This document shows positions 1 through 6,171 of a DNA stretch of 6,572 bases, piece by piece; positions within the stretch are counted from its first letter, which is position 1; the number at the start of each line of letters is the position of its first letter. The position numbers and the translations under genes are program-made. This DNA is from Flavimaricola sp. (GTDB taxonomy: Bacteria; Pseudomonadota; Alphaproteobacteria; Rhodobacterales; Rhodobacteraceae). The DNA lies in assembly GCA_023300365.1 (NCBI GenBank), contig JALZWD010000095.1, positions 1 through 6,572 on the forward strand. The letters run 5' to 3'. The notes under the pieces were generated by a model. That model saw nothing but the letters and a program-made list of their open reading frames with translations, made no database searches and was not told the DNA's origin.

Positions 1-1156
1 CATTGCGGTCATCATAAAGCGGATCAAGACCCAGTGTCTTCAGCGTCTTATACATCGCATCACAGGCCGCATCGGCCTCGGCGTCACCCGATTTCATGTT
101 TAAGATCCCCACATGAAACGGCGTCACGCCCTCGGGCCAGATGATGCCCTTGTCGTCATGGCTGGCCTCAATAATGGCGCCCAACAGGCGGCTCACGCCA
201 ATCCCGTGCGATCCCATATGCACAGGCACAGGCTTGCCATCCGGCCCTTGCACAGTGGCCCCCATGCTGTCGGAATATTTGGTGCCAAAATAGAAAATCT
301 GCCCCACTTCGATGCCCCGCGCCGTACGCCTGCGCTCTTCGGGCACCGCGTTAAACAGGGCCTCGTCGTGGGTCTCGTCGGTGCGTGCATAGCGCGAGGT
401 AAACTCTTCCAACACGCCCTGACAGGCCGCCTTATCGTCAAAATCAATCTCGCGGTCGCCAAATTTCAAATCGGTGATTTCGCTGTCATAAAACACCTCA
501 CTCTCGCCCGTCTCGGCCAACACCAAAAACTCATGCGTATCATCGCCGCCAATCGGGCCACTGTCGGCACGCATCGGGATTGCCTGCAAACCCATCCTCT
601 CATAGGTCCGCAGATAGCTGACCAAATGGCGGTTATAGGCATGCAGCGCGTCTTCTTTGGTCAGGTCAAAGTTATACCCGTCCTTCATGTAAAATTCGCG
701 GCCCCGCATCACGCCAAACCTTGGCCGGGTCTCATCGCGGAATTTCCACTGGATTTGATACATCGTCAACGGCAGGTCTTTATAGCTGCTGACGTGGGCG
801 CGGAAAATATCGGTGATCAATTCCTCGGCCGTTGGCGTAAACAACATATCCCGCCCGCCACGGTCCTTAATCCGCAACATCTCATCGCCATACGCATCAT
901 ACCGCCCGCTTTCGCGCCACAGGTCGGCCGATTGGATCGTCGGCATCAACATCGCCATGTGCCCCGCACGCGCCTGTTCCTCGTGCACGATCTGCTCAAT
1001 CCGCTTAAGCACCTTAAACCCAAGCGGCAGCCACGAATAAATGCCCGCGCTCGATTGTTTGATCATGCCCGCCTGTAACATTAAGCGGTGGCTCACGATC
1101 TGCGCCTCGCGGGGGGTTTCTTTCAAAACGGGCAGGAAATAGCGGCTCATTCGCAT
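1..1156 (-). CDS. proS: Prolyl-tRNA synthetase, 3' end cut by window edge
   Basis: Class II aminoacyl-tRNA synthetase that charges tRNA-Pro with proline in the cytoplasm. The reverse strand encodes 385 residues beginning [17 protein letters not shown], a start typical of alphaproteobacterial ProS. Visible landmarks are the TxE loop (TAE, residues 109-111), motif 2 with FRDE (R140, E142) followed by RPRFG, and motif 3 [12 protein letters not shown] (R323). The frame is still open at the left edge, in LYDDRN, so most of the C-terminal anticodon-binding domain lies outside; this short form is usually about 440-450 residues. The roughly 180-residue editing insertion found between motifs 2 and 3 in E. 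coli ProS is absent, as is known for alphaproteobacterial enzymes. The ATG at 1156 is preferred because GAAGGAT (1170-1164) lies 7-8 bases upstream; the ATG two codons later is the alternative. It is transcribed divergently from the fasciclin gene. Identity is near certain. Confidence 0.97.
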   Translation of the reverse strand, partial: MRMSRYFLPVLKETPREAQIVSHRLMLQAGMIKQSSAGIYSWLPLGFKVLKRIEQIVHEEQARAGHMAMLMPTIQSADLWRESGRYDAYGDEMLRIKDRGGRDMLFTPTAEELITDIFRAHVSSYKDLPLTMYQIQWKFRDETRPRFGVMRGREFYMKDGYNFDLTKEDALHAYNRHLVSYLRTYERMGLQAIPMRADSGPIGGDDTHEFLVLAETGESEVFYDSEITDLKFGDREIDFDDKAACQGVLEEFTSRYARTDETHDEALFNAVPEERRRTARGIEVGQIFYFGTKYSDSMGATVQGPDGKPVPVHMGSHGIGVSRLLGAIIEASHDDKGIIWPEGVTPFHVGILNMKSGDAEADAACDAMYKTLKTLGLDPLYDDRN

Positions 1157-1163
1157 CTGGGCG

Positions 1164-1170
1164 ATCCTTC
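1164..1170 (-). promoter_or_regulatory. Ribosome binding site of proS
   Basis: On the minus strand this reads GAAGGAT, a good Shine-Dalgarno match whose last base lies 7 bases before the ATG at 1156-1154. It fixes the start at 1156 rather than at the in-frame ATG at 1150. The next ATG triplets upstream on this strand (1179, 1190) are out of frame. Confidence 0.7.
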
Positions 1171-1242
1171 ATCGGGCATCAATCACGCATCGGTCTACGT
1201 CACACACCGCGCGCGCACAAGCGGGCCCGCGTACGGTGTTTC

Positions 1243-1256
1243 GATCCTTAAGGATC
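1243..1256. repeat. Perfect 14-bp palindrome in the divergent proS/fasciclin spacer
   Basis: The sequence GATCCTTAAGGATC equals its own reverse complement. It lies 87 bases upstream of proS and 129 bases upstream of the fasciclin gene, where an operator could act on either. Read on the minus strand it extends to TGATCC (1257-1252), followed after exactly 18 bases by TACGCG (1233-1228). That resembles the TGATCC -35 element of RpoE (ECF11-type) promoters, but the -10 match is only TA. Its role is unknown: repressor site, part of a promoter, or chance. Confidence 0.4.
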
Positions 1257-1302
1257 ATTCATTTCTGTTTATGTTTCATTCATCTGACATCCGCGTGAGA
1301 AA

Positions 1303-1333
1303 TGATCTTGGACGAACAATCGCCCCGTATCAC
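1303..1333 (+). promoter_or_regulatory. Candidate ECF-sigma (RpoE-like) promoter for the fasciclin gene
   Basis: TGATCT (1303-1308) is followed after 19 bases by TATCAC (1328-1333), giving an expected transcript start near 1340 and a leader of about 45 bases. The Rhodobacter RpoE-ChrR sigma factor uses TGATCC with a TA-containing -10 about 18 bases downstream, so this is a near match. From memory, a fasciclin-domain gene belongs to the singlet-oxygen RpoE regulon of Rhodobacter sphaeroides, which makes the assignment more attractive but does not prove it. No convincing TTGACA/TATAAT housekeeping pair was seen in the spacer. Confidence 0.3.
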
Positions 1334-1369
1334 CTCCCATCAGCACCAACATTCGGTGCAATCACAATC

Positions 1370-1374
1370 AGGGA
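1370..1374 (+). promoter_or_regulatory. Ribosome binding site of the fasciclin gene
   Basis: AGGGA lies 10 bases before ATG 1385, slightly farther than ideal. It supports the signal-peptide start over longer in-frame alternatives. Confidence 0.5.
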
Positions 1375-1384
1375 TAAACACACA

Positions 1385-1897
1385 ATGACATTGCTCACAA
1401 AAATTGCCGCCGCCGCCGTCGCCTCATCTATCGCCGCCAGCGCCAACGCCGCCTCAATCGCCGAGATCGCCTCGGGCGACGAACGCTTTTCCACATTGGT
1501 CGCCGCCGTAAGCGCCGCAGGCCTCGTCGAAACGCTCGACGGACCCGGCGATTTCACCGTCTATGCGCCGCTCAACGATGCCTTTGCCGCCCTCCCCGCG
1601 GGCACAGTAGAAACACTCTTGATGCCAGAAAACCGCGCACAGCTGACAAACGTCCTGCTCTATCACGTGGACGACCGCCGCCTGACCGCGGACATGTTCC
1701 CGCACGGCTCGGCCACTTTCCGCCCGATCCTCGACACCGAGCGTCTGTGCATCACCTCCGCCAACGGTGGCGTGACAATTGCGGACGGCACAGGCGAGGT
1801 TGCCACAGTGGTGGTTGCCAATATCGAGGCCGACAACGGCGTGATCCACGTGATCGACAAGGTCCTGTTGCCCGGCACGCGCCCTGCCTGTCACTAG
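1385..1897 (+). CDS. Exported fasciclin (FAS1) domain protein
   Basis: A 170-residue protein made of a signal peptide and a single FAS1 domain. Residues 1-22 (MTLLTKIAAAAVASSIAASANA) are a short basic start, a hydrophobic Ala-rich core and an ANA cleavage site, so the mature protein is probably periplasmic or secreted. The FAS1 landmarks are FTVYAPLNDAFAALP (57-71, box H1), LLYHV (91-95, YH motif) and NGVIHVIDKVLLP (151-163, box H2). FAS1 domains are generally linked to adhesion or ligand binding; the bacterial single-domain proteins have no firmly known reaction. The frame is open back to 1088, but ATG 1385 is chosen because it gives the signal peptide and has AGGGA (1370-1374) 10 bases upstream. 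The upstream part would overlap proS on the other strand. Two cysteines, C122 and C169, could form a disulfide after export. It appears monocistronic, followed by a hairpin. Confidence 0.93.
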   Translation: MTLLTKIAAAAVASSIAASANAASIAEIASGDERFSTLVAAVSAAGLVETLDGPGDFTVYAPLNDAFAALPAGTVETLLMPENRAQLTNVLLYHVDDRRLTADMFPHGSATFRPILDTERLCITSANGGVTIADGTGEVATVVVANIEADNGVIHVIDKVLLPGTRPACH

Positions 1898-1898
1898 A

Positions 1899-1907
1899 TT
1901 ATCCACA
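1899..1907 (+). promoter_or_regulatory. Consensus DnaA box
   Basis: TTATCCACA is an exact match to the high-affinity DnaA box. It lies immediately after the fasciclin stop codon and about 108 bases upstream of the permease-hdaA pair. I saw no second consensus box nearby, so this is not an origin. A lone box upstream of a DnaA regulator gene could let DnaA influence its transcription, but one exact 9-mer in a window of this size can also arise by chance (roughly a one-in-twenty event over both strands). Confidence 0.45.
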
Positions 1908-1920
1908 AATTCCCCCCACA

Positions 1921-1943
1921 CCCTCGCCCGTCATGGGCGGGGG
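1921..1943 (+). terminator. Strong hairpin after the fasciclin gene, without a T tract
   Basis: CCCTCGCCC (1921-1929) pairs with GGGCGGGGG (1935-1943) around the five-base loop GTCAT. This gives nine base pairs, one of them G-U. It starts 23 bases after the fasciclin stop. No run of T follows (the next bases are CACCCCTTGC), so it is not a classical intrinsic terminator. It may help Rho-dependent termination or protect the 3' end of the message. The stem is clear; the function is inferred. Confidence 0.45.
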
Positions 1944-1948
1944 CACCC

Positions 1949-1977
1949 CTTGCAAGAAAATCCGCTTTGCGCCATGT
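1949..1977 (+). promoter_or_regulatory. Candidate RpoH-type (heat-shock) promoter for the permease-hdaA unit
   Basis: CTTGCA (1949-1954) is followed after 17 bases by CCATGT (1972-1977). This resembles the alphaproteobacterial RpoH pattern of CTTG, about 17-18 bases, then a C-Y-T-A-T-n-T-like -10. The implied transcript start is near 1985, leaving about 30 bases to ATG 2015. It sits just past the fasciclin hairpin, where a promoter for the next unit would be expected. The -10 match is partial, so this is a candidate only. Confidence 0.3.
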
Positions 1978-2014
1978 CAAAGAGGACGTTTGATCGCAAA
2001 AGCAAGGATCGCAC

Positions 2015-3166
2015 ATGGCCCTGCCCATCAAAGACCAAGCCAAATACTGGGGTCTCGCTATCGCCATTTTCGTGGCGCTGATGTGGTTCATGGGGGATGT
2101 GATTTTGCCCTTTGTGATCGGCGGTGCAATTGCATATTTCCTTGATCCCGTCGCCGACCGCCTCGAGGCAATGGGCCTGGGGCGCACCTTATCGGTCACA
2201 CTCATATCCCTGATCGCTGTGCTGGCGTTTTTGGTCGTCTTGTTGCCCACAATTTCGCTCTTGGCCGCGCAAGCCACGCAATTGGCACAGACATGGCCCG
2301 AACTCATTGCGGGCCTCCAAGACTGGTTTGCCGAAACCTTCCCCGCTTTAATGGACGAAAGTTCTGTCGTCCGCGTCAAAATCGCCGAATACTTACAAAC
2401 CCTCAGCGATAGCGCAGGCGAACTTCTCGGCACCTTCGTCTCCTCGGCCTTTGGCATTGTGAACGCGCTTGTTTTGCTGATCATTGTGCCTGTTGTGGCG
2501 TTCTATTTGCTGCTCGATTGGGACCGGATGATTGCCCGCGTCGACGCGCTTTTGCCACGCGACCACGCCGATACTTTGCGCGCATTGTTCCGCGAAATCG
2601 ACAACACCCTGGCATCCTTTATTCGCGGCCAAGGCACCGTGATGTTGGTGCAGGGCGCGTTTTACGCCATCGCCTTGATGCTCGCGGGCCTCAACTTTGG
2701 CCTGATCGTGGGCTTGGTTGCCGGGCTTTTGTCGTTCATCCCCTACGTCGGCGCGATTGTCGGCGGCGGCCTTGCGATGGGCCTTGCCTTGTTCCAATTT
2801 TGGGGCGCGGGCGATGTTGCAACCGATTGGGTCAGCATCGCGATCATCGCCGCGATTTTCATCGCCGGTCAGATCATCGAAGGCAACTTTCTCACACCCA
2901 AGCTTGTCGGCTCAAGTGTCGGCCTGCATCCCGTTTGGCTGATCTTTGCGCTGTCGCTGTTTGGCACGTTGTTTGGCTTTGTCGGCCTGCTGGTCGCCGT
3001 GCCCGTGGCCGCAATGATCGGCGTGCTCACGCGGTTTGCAATTGGCCACTACGAGGGATCATTACTCTATTACGGCCACGCCGGACCCCCGCCGGACATT
3101 CAGCCCGACCCAGAGGTCGATCTAGAGCAAAAACCGGCCCCCACCTCCGAGCAAAGCGACACCTAA
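2015..3166 (+). CDS. AI-2E family (PerM-like) inner-membrane protein
   Basis: A 383-residue polytopic membrane protein of the AI-2E/PerM (UPF0118) family, of usual length. Hydrophobic segments are at about 12-27, 29-45, 60-84, 146-168, 208-225, 228-263, 273-288 and 307-338. Family signatures are PFVIGGAIAYFLDPV (32-46), FIPYVGAIVGGG (241-252), and the stretch at 286-305 with IEGNFLTPKLVGSSVGLHP. A large soluble loop (about 86-145) follows the third segment, and the C-terminal tail from about 347 is acidic and proline-rich. Members include E. coli TqsA, linked to autoinducer-2 export, and proteins linked to Na+/H+ antiport; the substrate here cannot be told from sequence. ATG 2015 has AAGGA (2004-2008) six bases upstream. 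The stop codon is one base from the hdaA start, so the two genes are surely co-transcribed and probably translationally coupled. Confidence 0.93.
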   Translation: MALPIKDQAKYWGLAIAIFVALMWFMGDVILPFVIGGAIAYFLDPVADRLEAMGLGRTLSVTLISLIAVLAFLVVLLPTISLLAAQATQLAQTWPELIAGLQDWFAETFPALMDESSVVRVKIAEYLQTLSDSAGELLGTFVSSAFGIVNALVLLIIVPVVAFYLLLDWDRMIARVDALLPRDHADTLRALFREIDNTLASFIRGQGTVMLVQGAFYAIALMLAGLNFGLIVGLVAGLLSFIPYVGAIVGGGLAMGLALFQFWGAGDVATDWVSIAIIAAIFIAGQIIEGNFLTPKLVGSSVGLHPVWLIFALSLFGTLFGFVGLLVAVPVAAMIGVLTRFAIGHYEGSLLYYGHAGPPPDIQPDPEVDLEQKPAPTSEQSDT

Positions 3167-3167
3167 A

Positions 3168-3857
3168 ATGGCCCAACAACTCAGCTTTGACCTGCCCGTA
3201 ACCGTGTCGCAGGGCGCAGAAGATTTCTTTGTCGCGCCGCCAAATGCCGCGGCTTATGCAATGATCACCAACGACGCCACATGGCCCGACGGCAAACTTG
3301 CCCTTGTCGGCCCCAAAGGATGCGGCAAAAGCCACCTTGCCCGCGTCTGGGCCAAATCCACGGGCGCCACCGCCCTCGCGGCCCCCGATCTGTCAGGCAA
3401 CGACGCCCTGCCAACCAAGGGCGCATCTGTCGCGGTTGAGGATATGGACCGCCTGCCCCAGCACGCCGAAGAATACATGTTCCACCTGCACAATCACCTG
3501 CGCGCCACCGGCGGGCGTCTCTTGCTCACCGCCGCCACGCCGCCCGCGCGTTGGTCGATCACCCTGCCCGATTTGGCCAGCCGAATGCAGGCCGCAACCC
3601 TCGCGACCATCGATGACCCCGACGACGATCTTTTGCGCGCGGTCATGTTCAAACAATTCGCCGACCGACAGTTGGCCCCATCGGCGGATCTGGTCTCGTA
3701 TCTTGCCAAACGGATTGAGCGGTCTTTTGACGCCGCCGCCCAAATCGTTGACCAATTGGACGCCACCGCCCTCACCCGCAAAACCGACATCACCCGCACC
3801 CTCGCCCGCGAGCTTTTGGATCAAATCGCCGACACACCCGCCGCGTCTGCGATGTAA
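3168..3857 (+). CDS. hdaA: HdaA, DnaA-related regulator of replication initiation
   Basis: A 229-residue AAA+ protein related to DnaA domain III but without the C-terminal DNA-binding domain, as in Hda/HdaA. Hda-type proteins bind the DNA polymerase sliding clamp and stimulate hydrolysis of ATP on DnaA (RIDA), which blocks re-initiation. Visible elements are an N-terminal QLSFDL (4-9) that fits the clamp-binding peptide, Walker A GPKGCGKS (48-55), Walker B VAVEDMD (88-94), a sensor 1 region LLLTAATPP (118-126), and an arginine-finger-like LASRM with R139. Walker B reads ED rather than the DD of DnaA. It starts one base after the permease stop and has no clear Shine-Dalgarno sequence, consistent with translational coupling. 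It precedes ppk1 by 78 bases. Assignment to the Hda group rests on size, domain content and the N-terminal clamp motif; a DnaA-like ATPase of other function is the less likely alternative. Confidence 0.9.
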   Translation: MAQQLSFDLPVTVSQGAEDFFVAPPNAAAYAMITNDATWPDGKLALVGPKGCGKSHLARVWAKSTGATALAAPDLSGNDALPTKGASVAVEDMDRLPQHAEEYMFHLHNHLRATGGRLLLTAATPPARWSITLPDLASRMQAATLATIDDPDDDLLRAVMFKQFADRQLAPSADLVSYLAKRIERSFDAAAQIVDQLDATALTRKTDITRTLARELLDQIADTPAASAM

Positions 3858-3867
3858 TTTTGGGTGC

Positions 3868-3890
3868 AATCTGGACAAAATCTGGACAAA
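3868..3890 (+). repeat. 11-bp tandem direct repeat in the ppk1 leader
   Basis: AATCTGGACAA occurs twice back to back (3868-3878 and 3879-3889), so CTGGACA recurs at an 11-base period. It starts 10 bases after the hdaA stop and ends 46 bases before the ppk1 start. Eleven-base direct repeats are the layout of PhoB (Pho box) sites, and ppk is phosphate-regulated in several bacteria. The bases fit CTGTCAT poorly, however (3 of 7 on this strand, 4 of 7 on the other). It could be a site for another response regulator, or a small tandem duplication without function. Confidence 0.45.
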
Positions 3891-3935
3891 TCCCCAAGAT
3901 ACCCCACTTGCACATCCCCAACACCCAAAGGCCCA

Positions 3936-6104
3936 ATGCCCCAAGCTGATTTCCTCTCCGCCCCCTTCCCCAAGCCCTCCGCGCTTGCGGGTGATCTGAC
4001 GGGCCCCGCAAGGTTCGTAAACCGAGAGTTAAGCTGGCTCGCCTTTAATATGCGGGTCCTCGAAGAGGCCGAAAACCCGCGCGTTCCCTTGCTCGAACGG
4101 CTCCGGTTTTTGTCAATTTCCGCCACCAACTTGGACGAATTTTACACCGTCCGTGTCGCGGGTCTGCGCGAATTGGCCCGCGCGGGCAAAACCCGTCCCG
4201 GCGCCGATGGCCTGTCTCCCGCAGAACAGCTTGCGCTGATCGACATCGACGCGCGCGCCCTGATGGGCCGCCAACAGACCGTCCTTGCGTCCCTCACCAG
4301 CGCACTAACCGACAACGGCATCTCGATCATGTCGCGCGACGATGTGCTGCCAGAGGACCGCGAATTTCTTCTCGATATCTTCCTTAACCAAGTGTTCCCC
4401 GTCCTATCGCCCTTGGCGATTGACCCGGCCCACCCGTTTCCGTTTATCGCCAGCGAAGGCTTTGCCTTGGCGCTTCAGCTTGAAAGGCTCAGTGACAAAC
4501 GCGCGCTCTGCGCCCTGCTTCCTGTGCCCCGCCAGATTGACCGCTTTATTGAGGTGCCGACCAAGGGCGCCTGCCGCTTTTTGCCCCTCGAAGAACTGCT
4601 TCTTTTGCACCTTGATCGCCTTTTCCCCGGCTACAAAGTCAAAGGATCCTGCGCGTTTCGTGTGCTGCGCGACAGCGATCTAGAGGTAGAAGACGAGGCC
4701 GAAGATTTGGTCCGCGAATTCGAGACCGCCCTCAAACGTCGCAAGCGCGGCGAAGTGGTGCGGATGAAACTGTCCGCCGGCGCGCCCAATGCGCTTAAGA
4801 AAATGATCATGCACGAGCTTCCGGTCACCGAAGGCGAAGTCGTTGAAATAAATGGACTTCTTGGCATCTCAGATCTCTCGGAATTGGTTTTGGACAATCG
4901 CCCCGACCTGCTTTGGCCCGGCTTCACCCCCCGCGTCCCCGAACGCCTACAAGACCACGAAGGCGATATCTTTGCCGCGATCCGCCAAAAAGACATGCTC
5001 TTGCACCACCCCTACGAGACCTTCGACAACGTCATCAGATTTTTAAGGCAAGCCGCACGCGATCCAAACGTCGTGGCAATCAAACAGACCCTTTACCGCA
5101 CCTCGCGCAACTCGCCCATCGTTGAGGCCCTGTGCGAAGCCGCAGAAGACGGCAAATCCGTCACCGCCCTCGTCGAACTGCGCGCCCGCTTTGACGAGGC
5201 CGCCAACATCCGCCAATCCCGCCGCCTCGAACGGGCTGGCGCCCATGTTGTTTACGGTTTCACCCAATATAAAACCCATGCAAAAATCAGCGTCGTCGTC
5301 CGCCGCGAGGGGGCCAAACTGGTGACCTACACCCATTTTGGCACGGGCAATTACCATCCCATTACCGCACGGATTTACACCGATCTGTCGCTGTTTACCT
5401 GTGACGCAAAATTGGGCCGCGATGCGACCAAGGTGTTTAACTACATCGGCGGATACGCCACCCCCGAGGGCCTCGAAAACCTTGCCATTTCGCCCACCAA
5501 CCTCAAATCCCGCCTGCTCGAAATGATCGAGGCCGAGGCCGACAAAGCCCGCGCGGGCAAGCCTGCTGAAATCTGGGCCAAGATGAACAGCCTCATTGAG
5601 GGCGACGTCATCGACGCCCTTTATGCCGCCTCACAGGCTGGCGTGAAAATCTCTTTGGTGATCCGCGGCATTTGCGGATTACGACCTGGTATCAAGGGCT
5701 TAAGCGAGAATATTCGCGTAAAATCCATCGTTGGCCGCTTTCTTGAACACAGCCGCATCGTGATCTTTGGCAACGGCAAAGAAATCCCATCAAACAAGGC
5801 GCGCGTGTTTATGTCCTCGGCCGATTGGATGGGCCGCAACCTCACGCGCCGCGTCGAAACGTTGGTTGAGATCACCAACAAAACCGTCAAGGCCCAGATC
5901 GTTGAACAGATCATGGCCGCCAACCTTGCCGATGTTGCCCAAAGCTGGGTGATGGGGGCGGACGGGCGTTTTGTGCGCGCCACCATCGAAGACGGCTCAT
6001 TTGCGTTCAATTGCCACCGCTTCTTTATGGAAAACCCCTCGCTTTCGGGCCGTGGTTCGGCGGGCGCATCTGATGTGCCTCAACTGACCCATGATCACGA
6101 CTAG
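3936..6104 (+). CDS. ppk1: Polyphosphate kinase 1
   Basis: Reversibly transfers the gamma phosphate of ATP onto inorganic polyphosphate through a phosphohistidine. The 722-residue product covers the full N, H (head), C1 and C2 domains. Catalytic residues align with E. coli Ppk at a constant offset of +13: H448 in KTHAKI (E. coli H435, the phosphorylated histidine), H467 in YTHFGTGNY (H454), H605 in FLEHSRI (H592), and R388 in TLYRTS and R418 in RARFDE (R375 and R405, the metal/phosphate-binding arginines). The N-terminal NRELSWLAFNMRVLEEAENPR is also characteristic. An in-frame GTG at 3864 would add 24 residues. ATG 3936 is preferred because it begins MPQADFLSAPFP, a typical family start as I recall it, and has AAAGG (3927-3931) four bases upstream; the extension is also low in complexity and runs through the tandem repeat. 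The gene lies after hdaA and before ppx. The enzyme should be active. Confidence 0.97.
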   Translation: MPQADFLSAPFPKPSALAGDLTGPARFVNRELSWLAFNMRVLEEAENPRVPLLERLRFLSISATNLDEFYTVRVAGLRELARAGKTRPGADGLSPAEQLALIDIDARALMGRQQTVLASLTSALTDNGISIMSRDDVLPEDREFLLDIFLNQVFPVLSPLAIDPAHPFPFIASEGFALALQLERLSDKRALCALLPVPRQIDRFIEVPTKGACRFLPLEELLLLHLDRLFPGYKVKGSCAFRVLRDSDLEVEDEAEDLVREFETALKRRKRGEVVRMKLSAGAPNALKKMIMHELPVTEGEVVEINGLLGISDLSELVLDNRPDLLWPGFTPRVPERLQDHEGDIFAAIRQKDMLLHHPYETFDNVIRFLRQAARDPNVVAIKQTLYRTSRNSPIVEALCEAAEDGKSVTALVELRARFDEAANIRQSRRLERAGAHVVYGFTQYKTHAKISVVVRREGAKLVTYTHFGTGNYHPITARIYTDLSLFTCDAKLGRDATKVFNYIGGYATPEGLENLAISPTNLKSRLLEMIEAEADKARAGKPAEIWAKMNSLIEGDVIDALYAASQAGVKISLVIRGICGLRPGIKGLSENIRVKSIVGRFLEHSRIVIFGNGKEIPSNKARVFMSSADWMGRNLTRRVETLVEITNKTVKAQIVEQIMAANLADVAQSWVMGADGRFVRATIEDGSFAFNCHRFFMENPSLSGRGSAGASDVPQLTHDHD

Positions 6105-6107
6105 TTT

Positions 6108-6148
6108 TTAACCTGAGTTGACATAATCCCCGCGCCCCAACAGGTTAA
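6108..6148. promoter_or_regulatory. 8-bp inverted repeat around a -35-like TTGACA before ppx
   Basis: TTAACCTG (6108-6115) and CAGGTTAA (6141-6148) are perfect inverted copies separated by 25 bases. Between them is TTGACA (6118-6123), an exact housekeeping -35 hexamer; 17 bases later, where a -10 would lie, is CAGGTT, the start of the right arm and a poor -10. The layout could be an operator over a ppx promoter, or a long-loop hairpin in a ppk1-ppx transcript. The right arm also forms the 8-bp palindrome GGTTAACC (6143-6150). The repeat is plain in the sequence; the role is inferred. Confidence 0.4.
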
Positions 6149-6171
6149 CCCGGCGCGAACGAGGGCAGCAC

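Noticed and set aside
113..1078. A 321-codon open frame on the plus strand
   Set aside because: It lies wholly antisense to proS, whose minus-strand translation shows all class II synthetase motifs. The plus-strand product is a shadow rich in His, Arg and Pro with no recognisable domain.
1221..1230. GCGGGCCCGC palindrome
   Set aside because: A 10-bp all-GC palindrome inside a GC-rich stretch is expected by chance and has no other supporting signal.
1088..1384. N-terminal extension of the fasciclin gene
   Set aside because: The frame is open to 1088, but this part overlaps the start of proS and would bury the clear signal peptide at 1385 about 100 residues inside the protein.
1893..2014. A replication origin near the DnaA box
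   Set aside because: Only one consensus box is seen, with no AT-rich unwinding region or box cluster; a single regulatory site or chance is more likely.
3864..3935. GTG start adding 24 residues to Ppk1
   Set aside because: It has no ribosome binding site, the added residues look non-coding and run through the tandem repeat, and ATG 3936 gives a typical family N-terminus.
3393..3944. Long minus-strand frame opposite hdaA
   Set aside because: It is a shadow of hdaA produced by high GC at third positions; its Gly- and Val-rich product has no recognisable motif.
6102..6110. T run after the ppk1 stop as an intrinsic terminator
   Set aside because: No stable stem lies directly upstream of the T run, so it does not form a Rho-independent terminator.
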